A stretch of DNA of 12,664 nt from contig JAEZCY010000234.1 in NCBI GenBank assembly GCA_023429845.1, forward strand, positions 1 through 12,664, written 5' to 3'. The stretch is from Acidobacteriota bacterium (GTDB taxonomy: Bacteria > Acidobacteriota > Vicinamibacteria > Vicinamibacterales > Vicinamibacteraceae). The notes beneath the pieces were generated by a model that made no database searches, was not told the DNA's origin, and saw nothing but the letters and a program-made list of their open reading frames with translations. Position 1 is the stretch's first letter. Each line of letters begins with the position of its first letter. Shown piece after piece: positions 6,850 through 12,664 of the stretch. The translations under genes were made by a program, and so were the position numbers.

Positions 6850-9800
6850 CGGGCGACGCTCCTCGAGGACGACGTGAGGAAGACGAGCAGGTGACCCATG
6901 TCCTCGGGCGAGATCTGCTGGTCGAAGGACTCGGGCATGATCGACTGCGGCACCACGCTCATGGATCGGATGTCGCTGCGCTTGACGGTGGTGCTGACAC
7001 CCGGTCCCTGCCGCAGGGTGATGCTCGTCGGCGACTGCTCGCCGAGCACGCCCACGATGGCGTCGCCGGACGTGAGGTCGACCTGGTAGGTCTCGTAGTG
7101 TTGCGCAATCGAGCGGTTCGGCTCCAGGATGTCCTCGAGCAGCACGGGCATCGGTCGATGCCGCACTGTGGCCAGGTCCGGCCCGATCTCCACGCCGTCC
7201 TTGCCGTCCACCTGGTGGCACATCGCGCAGTTGCCCGCAAACACCTCGACGCCCCGCGTCGCATCGCCACGCCCGCCGAGCGCCGCCGCGTAGCGCGACA
7301 TCCGCGCCGCGCGTACCTCTGGCGACTCTTCGAGCACGGCGCGCGCATCGGCGCGGATGCCTTCGTCGCGGTGCATGATCAGGCTGCGCTTGTGCCAGAA
7401 GTTGAGCATCCACACCTTCACGGATCCCGACTGCAAGGCATCCAGCATCGCGCGCGACCCCTCCGGGCGAGAGAGGACGACGGTGGCCGCTGCTGTGCGG
7501 ACCGGGCCGGCAAGCGTCGGCCACCTGCCGAGCAGGAACGCCGGTGTCGTCGCCGTAAAGGCGCGCTGCAGCGCGTTCACGCCGGCAATCTGCACGACGT
7601 CGGGTTCGCTGCTCGTGATCACGGCTTCGAAGACCGCCCTGTGGGCGGCAGGGTCGGCCAGCGCGAGTAGTGCGATCGCATCCACGCGGGCCGCTGGCGG
7701 TGCATTGGCGTCCGCCGCCACCCGGGCCATCCGTGCGAGCGCGGCTGCCGTGTCCGGCGCCGCGGCCGTGATGCCGCTCACTCCGAGGAGCGTCACGGCG
7801 GCGCGACGGAGGCGCGGCTGGTCGCCAGTCGCGAGCGTGAGGAGTGTGCCCTCGCTGTCGGCGAGTCGCCGCCGTTCGCCCCCGGCACCACTCAGCCCGC
7901 GAGCGACGCCCTCGAGCAGCGACGCGCGCCACCAGTCGCCCGCTGGTGCGTTCGCGTCGGTGACGACGGCGATGGCCCGCGTCAACTCGGCTGGCTTCTG
8001 CCGCGCCGCAATGACTCCCCCCAAACGGTCGAAGAACCGCGCGCGTCCGGGCGACTCATCGGCGACGAGCGGCGAGCCCGGCCGCGTTGCCTGCTCGAAG
8101 TACGCCAGCGCGCGGTCGGACGAGGCGCTGAGCGCGGCCACCTGCACCCACTCGTCCTCGAGCCCTTCGACGAGCAGTCGCTGCTGCACCGCATGGGAGG
8201 CCGGCGTGTCCAGGGATCCCAGCGTGGCAAGCAACTGGAAGCGCACGCGCGGGTTCTCGTCGTCCGCCATGGCGAGGAGGGCCGATGCCACCGCCGGCTC
8301 TGAGAGCGAGCGCTCCGCCAGGATGATCGCGTTTTCGCGCACGCCGGGGTCGGCATCGCGCAAGGCCAGCAGTGCGTGGACGGGCTGCAGGCGGTCGAGT
8401 CCTTCGAGTGTCCAGAGCGCGTGGAGTCGCGCCAGCGCGGTCGGCCGGGCCTCGAGCAGTGCTTCGAGTGCGGGCACCGCGGTTCGCTTTCTGCCCGACA
8501 CCAGCAGCCGCTGCGCCGTGCGGCGCCACCACTGATTGGGGTGGGCAAGCGCGCTGACGAGTTCGTCGTCGGTGGCCGTGGACAGCCGCGGGGGGCGTGT
8601 CGGGGACGACGGGGCTGCGTCGGCGGCGACGATGCGGTAGATCCGGCCGCGCTCCTTGCCGGTCGAGAGGACGTCCGGGTTCTTCTGCAGGTCACTCGAT
8701 GCCCACTCCGGATGCTCGATGTACGGGCGGTAGTAGTCGATGAGGTACAGCCCACCGTCGGGGCCGACGTGGAAATTCACCGGACGGAACCACGCGTCGC
8801 GCGAGGCGAGGAACTCCATGTCGGTGCGCCCCCGGCTGGCGACGAATGTCGAGCCCTTCGGCGCGAGGACGTCGCGGTGCACAAGGTTGTGCACCGGTTC
8901 GGCGATGAACGTGGCGCCCTCATAGCCGGCCGGGAACGCGCCGCCCGCGTAGACCGTCAGCGCACACGCCGAGGTGAACTGGCCGGCCTCGGTGAGCAGA
9001 TCGAACCGGGCGCCCTCCGTGATGGCCATGATGTCGTTGTTGCCGTGGTCCGAGATGTCGGCCATCGCCCCAGGCAGCAACAGGTGAGCGTTGCGCTCCA
9101 GGTACCGTGCGGCGATCACCTCGTGCCGCTGATGGATCGAGTTGTTGTGGGCGAAGAAGCGGCCGTAGACGTCGAAGGCGTTGCCGAACTGCGTCCGGCT
9201 GGACAGCCCCTCGACCTTGAACGCATCCGGCTTCAGGCGCACGCCTCGGCCCTTCGCATCGAGGCCCTTGATCTCGGGGCGACCCGGGAAGACCAGGTCG
9301 GAGCCCTTGTCGCCGAACAGGTCTCGATAGATGACGGGCTCCGAGCCACCCGAATGCGCGATGTAGATCCAGTTGTCGAGACCGTACACGGGATGGTTCG
9401 CGCCGTGTTGCGGGTTCGTCCTGGCAAAGCCGGTCAGTACCACTTCACGCACGTCTGCCTTGCCGTCGCCGTTGAGGTCCTCGAAATAGAGGAGATCGGG
9501 CGGGCTGGTCACGAGGATGCCCCGCTTGTGCCGCATCACGCCGCTCGGCAGGCGGAGGTTGTCGGCAAAGACCGTGCTGCGGTCCACGCGCCCGTCGCCG
9601 TCCGTGTCCTCGAGCAGCTTCACGCGGCCGGTCGGGCTGACGTCGAGCGGATAGCCAGGCATCTCCACGACGAAGATGCGGCCGTCCTCGTCGATGTCCA
9701 TCGCCACCGGACTCTGGACGTCCGGTTCGCTCGCCACGAGCTCGACGCGGAAGCCCGGTTCGAGCTGCAACATCGCCATCGACTGCTCGGGCGCGTACGG

Positions 9801-9899
9801 AGGCGCGCCTGCGTCGCTCTGACCGAGCAGGGCGCGGCCGCCAGCGACGAGCGCCAGCACCACGGCTGCACCCGTCAACATCCACCGTCTCGATTCCAT
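6846..9899 (-). CDS. PVC-type haem-binding dehydrogenase: propeller + HEAT repeats + cytochrome c
   Basis: A 1017-residue exported protein. The ATG at 9899 is chosen because it yields a signal or anchor peptide (MESRRWMLTGAAVVLALVAG) and lies just after a -10 element. Residues 45-425 match the Piru_Ver N-terminal domain (TIGR02604, putative dehydrogenase-type propeller): PGFRVELVASEPDVQSPVAM (48-67), EPVHNLVHRDVLAPKG (334-349), NFHVGPDGGLYLIDYYRPYI (375-394) and ERGRIYRI (416-423). It carries three DxDxDG-like loops at 68-73, 98-103 and 141-146. Residues about 440-860 are HEAT repeats. The C-terminal 130 residues form a cytochrome c domain (TIGR02603 type) with haem motif CAMCH at 891-895 (bases 7215-7229) and probable distal ligand Met988 in IMPESF. 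Expected role: oxidation of a sugar or similar substrate in the periplasm, with electrons passed to the attached haem; substrate unknown. It is co-translated with the HEAT-like gene that follows. Confidence 0.93.
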   Translation of the reverse strand: MESRRWMLTGAAVVLALVAGGRALLGQSDAGAPPYAPEQSMAMLQLEPGFRVELVASEPDVQSPVAMDIDEDGRIFVVEMPGYPLDVSPTGRVKLLEDTDGDGRVDRSTVFADNLRLPSGVMRHKRGILVTSPPDLLYFEDLNGDGKADVREVVLTGFARTNPQHGANHPVYGLDNWIYIAHSGGSEPVIYRDLFGDKGSDLVFPGRPEIKGLDAKGRGVRLKPDAFKVEGLSSRTQFGNAFDVYGRFFAHNNSIHQRHEVIAARYLERNAHLLLPGAMADISDHGNNDIMAITEGARFDLLTEAGQFTSACALTVYAGGAFPAGYEGATFIAEPVHNLVHRDVLAPKGSTFVASRGRTDMEFLASRDAWFRPVNFHVGPDGGLYLIDYYRPYIEHPEWASSDLQKNPDVLSTGKERGRIYRIVAADAAPSSPTRPPRLSTATDDELVSALAHPNQWWRRTAQRLLVSGRKRTAVPALEALLEARPTALARLHALWTLEGLDRLQPVHALLALRDADPGVRENAIILAERSLSEPAVASALLAMADDENPRVRFQLLATLGSLDTPASHAVQQRLLVEGLEDEWVQVAALSASSDRALAYFEQATRPGSPLVADESPGRARFFDRLGGVIAARQKPAELTRAIAVVTDANAPAGDWWRASLLEGVARGLSGAGGERRRLADSEGTLLTLATGDQPRLRRAAVTLLGVSGITAAAPDTAAALARMARVAADANAPPAARVDAIALLALADPAAHRAVFEAVITSSEPDVVQIAGVNALQRAFTATTPAFLLGRWPTLAGPVRTAAATVVLSRPEGSRAMLDALQSGSVKVWMLNFWHKRSLIMHRDEGIRADARAVLEESPEVRAARMSRYAAALGGRGDATRGVEVFAGNCAMCHQVDGKDGVEIGPDLATVRHRPMPVLLEDILEPNRSIAQHYETYQVDLTSGDAIVGVLGEQSPTSITLRQGPGVSTTVKRSDIRSMSVVPQSIMPESFDQQISPEDMGHLLVFLTSSSRSVAR
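6859..6864 (-). promoter_or_regulatory. Ribosome binding site of the HEAT-like gene
   Basis: On the minus strand GAGGAG lies 9 nt before the ATG at 6849, inside the last codons of the haem dehydrogenase gene. Together with the 4-nt ATGA overlap it fixes the start and indicates translational coupling. Confidence 0.65.
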
Positions 9900-9905
9900 G
9901 GAGGG

Positions 9906-9911
9906 AGTGTA
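9906..9911 (-). promoter_or_regulatory. -10 element, probable leaderless promoter of the haem dehydrogenase
   Basis: On the minus strand TACACT (TANNNT type) ends 6 nt before the ATG at 9899, the same spacing as at the GH15 gene. No purine-rich ribosome site precedes the ATG. I could not find a convincing -35 hexamer 16-18 bp upstream, so this is weaker than the GH15 and peptidase promoters. Confidence 0.42.
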
Positions 9912-10034
9912 CCTTTCGACACACGTGGGTGGAGCCGCGCACCCTTTCCAGCCTGCCGGTTCGATCGGTCCCATCGGGCGCCATTCCGCTCGCATGCGCT
10001 CGGGCGTCGTGGAGGATCGTGCGACCATGGCGCC

Positions 10035-10038
10035 GGAG
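10035..10038 (+). promoter_or_regulatory. Ribosome binding site of the polysaccharide deacetylase gene
   Basis: GGAG lies 7 nt before the ATG at 10046, a standard Shine-Dalgarno spacing. It supports this start over longer in-frame versions and contrasts with the four neighbouring genes that lack such a site. Confidence 0.6.
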
Positions 10039-10045
10039 CCCTCAC

Positions 10046-10891
10046 ATGCGACTGCCTTCGACGTTGCTCACGGCCTGTGTGGCCGCCGCGCTGCTGCTGC
10101 CGACCATGCGCACGACGTTGCGCGCCCAGACGCCCGCGCCGCCGGCGCCTGCGCCATCCGTCACGTGGCCCGGCGCCGCACGGATGGCGTTGAGCCTGTC
10201 GTTCGACGATGGACGCGAGAGCCAGGTGACCAAGGGGCTGCCGGTGTTCGCGCGGCATGCGGCGAAAGTCACGCTGTATGTCGTGCCCTCGGCAGTGGAG
10301 CGGCGCCTCGACGAGTGGAAGCAGGCCGTGGCGGCCGGGCACGAGATCGGCAGCCATTCCCTGACGCATTCCTGCAGCGGCAACTTCCCGTTCGCGCGGC
10401 TGAAGGCGCTGGAGGACCACTCGATCGCGCGCATGCACGAGGAACTCGTCGAGTCCAACCGGCGCATCGCGGATCTCCTGGATGTGACGCCGCGGACGTT
10501 CGCCTACCCGTGCGGCCAGACGTTCGTGGGGCGGGGGCGCGACACGCAGAGCTACGTGCCCGTGGTGGCCGACCTGTACCGCGCCGGCCGCGGCTGGCTG
10601 GACGAGGCCGCGAACGACCCTGCCTTCGTTGATCTCGCGCAGACGCTTGGTGTCGAGATGGACGGCAAGGACTTCGCGGAGATCCAGCCGCTGATCGCCG
10701 AGGCGACGTCGCGTGGCGCCTGGCTCGTGCTCGCCGGACACGAGATCGGGGACGGCGGCCGGCAGACCACGCGCGTCGCGATGCTGGACGAACTGCTCGC
10801 GTACGCGAAGGATCCGGCCAACGACATCTGGCTCGCCACTGTCGCCGACGTGGCCGACCACATCACGCGCAATCGGCAACAGGCGCGATAG
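10046..10891 (+). CDS. Exported polysaccharide deacetylase (NodB/CE4 type)
   Basis: A 281-residue protein with a signal peptide (residues 1-28, hydrophobic TACVAAALLLP, cleavage near RAQ). The start at 10046 is backed by GGAG 7 nt upstream. The mature domain shows the CE4 metal-enzyme motifs in order: SFDDG (52-56, with the catalytic/metal aspartates Asp54 and Asp55), GSHSLTH (102-108, the zinc-binding H-x-x-x-H His104 and His108), RTFAYPCG (150-157) and the late HEI motif (232-234). These enzymes remove acetyl groups from N-acetylglucosamine-type sugars in peptidoglycan, chitin or exopolysaccharide, outside the cytoplasmic membrane. Two mature cysteines (Cys110, Cys156) lie beside the metal-site motifs and could form a disulfide after export. 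It is divergent from the haem dehydrogenase (146 bp apart) and convergent with rpiA. The actual polymer is unknown. Confidence 0.9.
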   Translation: MRLPSTLLTACVAAALLLPTMRTTLRAQTPAPPAPAPSVTWPGAARMALSLSFDDGRESQVTKGLPVFARHAAKVTLYVVPSAVERRLDEWKQAVAAGHEIGSHSLTHSCSGNFPFARLKALEDHSIARMHEELVESNRRIADLLDVTPRTFAYPCGQTFVGRGRDTQSYVPVVADLYRAGRGWLDEAANDPAFVDLAQTLGVEMDGKDFAEIQPLIAEATSRGAWLVLAGHEIGDGGRQTTRVAMLDELLAYAKDPANDIWLATVADVADHITRNRQQAR

Positions 10892-10893
10892 GT

Positions 10894-10967
10894 CGGTCGC
10901 ACGCCGCAAGCCGCCATAGGCAGCAGGCTGCAGGCAGTATGCCTTCGGCCGACGTATGGCGCGACCG
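10894..10967. repeat. Nested inverted repeat between the deacetylase and rpiA stops
   Basis: CGGTCGC (10894-10900) pairs with GCGACCG (10961-10967), and directly inside the right arm GCCATA (10913-10918) pairs with TATGGC (10955-10960), leaving a 12-nt bulge on the left and a 36-nt loop. The loop contains the heptamer repeat listed separately and the small stem GGCA-GTA-TGCC (10933-10943). It lies in the 76-bp convergent gap, so a shared terminator is possible, but no T-tract is present. A REP-like element or a decayed repeat is the alternative. Confidence 0.4.
10919..10939 (+). repeat. Three degenerate heptamer copies, consensus GGCWGYA
   Basis: GGCAGCA, GGCTGCA and GGCAGTA follow one another without gaps, then a partial TGCC. 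The unit resembles the short tandemly repeated heptamers known from intergenic DNA of some bacteria. It sits in the loop of the inverted repeat at 10894-10967. Confidence 0.55.
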
Positions 10968-11684
10968 CTACCGCTGAGGCCGTCGATGTTGCAGGCCGCT
11001 GGGACCCGCAACGATGACCTCGTGTGCCATTCCGAGGAAGAGACCGTGCTCGACGATGCCGGGACGCGTGGCGAGGTCCGCCGCGAGTGCGCGTGCATCC
11101 GCGATCGGACCGAATGTGCAGTCGAGCGTCATGTGGCCGGAGTCGGTGGCCAGCGGCAAGCCGTCGCGGTCCTGCCGAACCGACACGGCGGCGCCGAGCG
11201 ATTCGAGGTGGCGGACCTGAGCGCGCCAGCCGAACGCGATGACCTCGACCGGCACCGGGCAATGGCTGCCGAGGCGTGGCGATAACTTCGATTCGTCTAC
11301 CACAACGACGAACCGCCGGCTTGCTTGCGCGACGACCTTCTCGCGCAACAACGCGCCGCCTGCGCCCTTGATCAGGTCCAGCGCTGGATCGACTTCGTCT
11401 GCGCCATCGATCGTCAGATCGAGCGTGTGCGCCAGACTCTCGTCGAGCAGCGGAATGCCGAGTCGTTGCGCGTCGGCGCGCGTGCGCGACGACGTGGCGA
11501 CTGCTGACACGTGGCGCAGTTGACCCGATCGCAGCCGCTCGCTCAGCCGGCGCACGGCATGAAGGGCGGTGCTGCCCGTGCCGAGCCCGACGCGCATGCC
11601 CGACTCGATGGCGTCCGCCGCGGCATAGGCGGCCACTTCCTTGTAGGCATCACGTCCGTGTGCGTCGCCTGGTTCGTGCGTCAT
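10968..11684 (-). CDS. rpiA: Ribose-5-phosphate isomerase A
   Basis: A 238-residue cytoplasmic enzyme that interconverts ribose 5-phosphate and ribulose 5-phosphate in the non-oxidative pentose phosphate pathway. Its length is slightly above the usual 220-230, through a short extra N-terminus (MTHEPGDAHGRDAYK). Family motifs are all present: GLGTGSTA (33-40, phosphate loop), DLTIDGADEVDP (89-100) and KGAGGALLREK (106-116). Relative to Escherichia coli RpiA, the catalytic set Asp81, Asp84, Lys94 and Glu103 corresponds to Asp93, Asp96, Lys106 and Glu115, with identical spacing. Later segments SKLSPRLG, PVPVEVIAFGW and PGIVEHGLFLGMA also fit. It is a single-gene unit, convergent with the deacetylase and divergent from the Dabb gene by 135 bp. 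I found neither a clear ribosome site nor a nearby -10 element, so the start rests on homology. Confidence 0.95.
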   Translation of the reverse strand: MTHEPGDAHGRDAYKEVAAYAAADAIESGMRVGLGTGSTALHAVRRLSERLRSGQLRHVSAVATSSRTRADAQRLGIPLLDESLAHTLDLTIDGADEVDPALDLIKGAGGALLREKVVAQASRRFVVVVDESKLSPRLGSHCPVPVEVIAFGWRAQVRHLESLGAAVSVRQDRDGLPLATDSGHMTLDCTFGPIADARALAADLATRPGIVEHGLFLGMAHEVIVAGPSGLQHRRPQR

Positions 11685-11806
11685 CAGCAGGGGGGTGGAA
11701 GAGCCACCGGGTCATTCTCGCCTGCCGAGACGGTACACCAGCACGCCTCGCCGGTGCGGCATGCCCCCGGGTGCGGCTCCGGCTGCAGTTGGGCCGGCAC
11801 GATACG

Positions 11807-11812
11807 TACAAT
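11807..11812 (+). promoter_or_regulatory. -10 element, probable leaderless promoter of the Dabb gene
   Basis: TACAAT (five of six positions match TATAAT) ends 7 nt before the ATG at 11820, so transcription should start at the initiation codon. No purine-rich ribosome site is present. A -35 hexamer at 16-18 bp is not obvious; TTGGGC at 11789 lies only 12 bp away, too close to count. Confidence 0.45.
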
Positions 11813-11819
11813 CCGTACC

Positions 11820-12230
11820 ATGTCCAGGATACTGACCGTCACGTCGCTGCTGCTCGCCCTGCTGGCTGTCGCCGCGGGGCCGCTCGTCACCCGCACCGAT
11901 GCCCAGGCGTCGGGTTCCGTCCGGCACGTTGTCGTCTTCAAGTACAAGCCAGAGGCGACGCCGGCGCAGATACAGAAGGTCACCGACGCCTTTCGCGCCC
12001 TGGCGACGAGCATTCCGGGCGTCACCGGCTTCGAGGACGGCGTGAACGACAGCCCCGAAGGCAAGAACCAGGGTTTCACGCACGTCTACCTGCTGACGTT
12101 CGAGAGCGCCGCCGCGCGCGACGCCTACCTGCCGCACCCGGAGCACCGCAAGTTCGGCGAGGTGTTGCGCGCGAGCGGCATCTTCGTGGACGCGTTCGTT
12201 GTCGATTACGCGCCGCACCGGACGCGGTGA
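11820..12230 (+). CDS. Exported Dabb-domain (stress-responsive alpha/beta-barrel) protein
   Basis: A 136-residue protein with a signal peptide (SRILTVTSLLLALLAVAAG, cleavage near AQA at 28-30). The mature ~100 residues form one Dabb domain: RHVVVFKYKPEATPAQIQ (35-52, first strand and helix), SIPGVTGFEDGVNDSPEGK (64-82, the conserved loop), THVYLLTFES (87-96), RDAYLPHPEHRKF (100-112) and the last strand VDAFVVDY (123-130). Dabb proteins are dimeric ferredoxin-like barrels, mostly cytoplasmic, with roles in stress response or small-molecule cyclisation; many have no known function. The signal sequence puts this one outside the cytoplasm. The start is supported by the signal peptide and the -10 element 7 nt upstream. 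It is a single-gene unit, convergent with the dienelactone hydrolase-family gene. No catalytic function can be assigned. Confidence 0.87.
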   Translation: MSRILTVTSLLLALLAVAAGPLVTRTDAQASGSVRHVVVFKYKPEATPAQIQKVTDAFRALATSIPGVTGFEDGVNDSPEGKNQGFTHVYLLTFESAAARDAYLPHPEHRKFGEVLRASGIFVDAFVVDYAPHRTR

Positions 12231-12246
12231 ACGTGGAGCGCCACAG

Positions 12247-12290
12247 GGCAAGGCACACGGCAGGGCAAACGGCAACCGGCAACGGGATGC
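12247..12290 (+). repeat. GGCA-phased degenerate tandem repeat in a convergent gap
   Basis: GGCA begins at 12247, 12252, 12259, 12264, 12271 and 12278, followed by GGGA at 12285, giving spacings of 5, 7, 5, 7, 7 and 7 bp. The first part can be read as two 12-bp units, GGCAAGGCACAC and GGCAGGGCAAAC (10 of 12 identical), the second as heptamers of the type CGGCAAC. The tract fills most of the 70-bp gap between the Dabb and dienelactone hydrolase stops. A small GTGG-AGCG-CCAC hairpin at 12233-12244 precedes it. Confidence 0.55.
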
Positions 12291-12300
12291 GGACCGGGAG

Positions 12301-12664
<364 letters not shown>

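Noticed and set aside
8376..10193. Long open frame (about 605 codons) antisense to the haem dehydrogenase, running into the deacetylase gene
   Set aside because: It covers two well-supported genes on the correct frames and has no motif of its own; it is a composition shadow.
11789..11794. TTGGGC as a -35 for the Dabb promoter
   Set aside because: Only 12 bp separate it from the -10 element, too short for normal sigma-factor contact.

Overview
The window is GC-rich, tightly packed bacterial chromosome. A TonB-dependent receptor shows that the host has an outer membrane. A PVC-type haem-binding dehydrogenase with HEAT repeats, a Tat-exported P1 peptidase and a secreted Dabb protein together suggest Acidobacteriota (perhaps Vicinamibacteria), with Planctomycetota or Verrucomicrobiota as alternatives. 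That placement is inference from gene content only; there is no rRNA or other phylogenetic marker here. I found no tRNA, rRNA, CRISPR array, insertion sequence or phage gene.

Layout from left to right: (1) the C-terminal end of a probable CBS-domain protein (+), convergent with a complete GH15 glucoamylase/trehalase-type hydrolase (-). (2) A two-gene minus-strand operon: a periplasmic YfiR-like protein followed 4 bp later by a TonB-dependent receptor. (3) Divergent from it, a Tat-exported P1/S58-family peptidase (+). (4) A minus-strand pair joined by an ATGA overlap: a 1017-residue exported dehydrogenase-like propeller/HEAT/cytochrome c protein, then a 291-residue exported HEAT-like protein. 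(5) Divergent from that pair, an exported polysaccharide deacetylase (+). (6) rpiA (-), divergent from an exported Dabb-domain protein (+). (7) The C-terminal part of a dienelactone hydrolase-family enzyme (-), cut by the window end. No gap exceeds 300 bp; the longest is about 188 bp (2062-2249) and holds the GH15 promoter and nothing else I can recognise.

Seven of the ten genes encode products with an export signal, so the window is mostly cell-envelope or extracellular function: receptor and periplasmic sensor, polysaccharide deacetylation, peptide or amide cleavage, and a periplasmic dehydrogenase with its own cytochrome. GH15 and RpiA are cytoplasmic carbon metabolism. Apart from the two operons I see no single pathway linking the genes.

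Two signals go beyond ordinary annotation. First, four gene starts (GH15, P1 peptidase, haem dehydrogenase, Dabb) have a TANNNT -10 element only 6-10 nt before the ATG and no Shine-Dalgarno sequence, which fits leaderless transcripts; two other genes instead have a clear purine-rich ribosome site. Second, two convergent intergenic gaps hold short GGC-based repeats with a 7-bp period. The YfiR-receptor operon lacks, in this window, the diguanylate cyclase or kinase it would be expected to control, and its YfiR has no cysteine in the mature protein.
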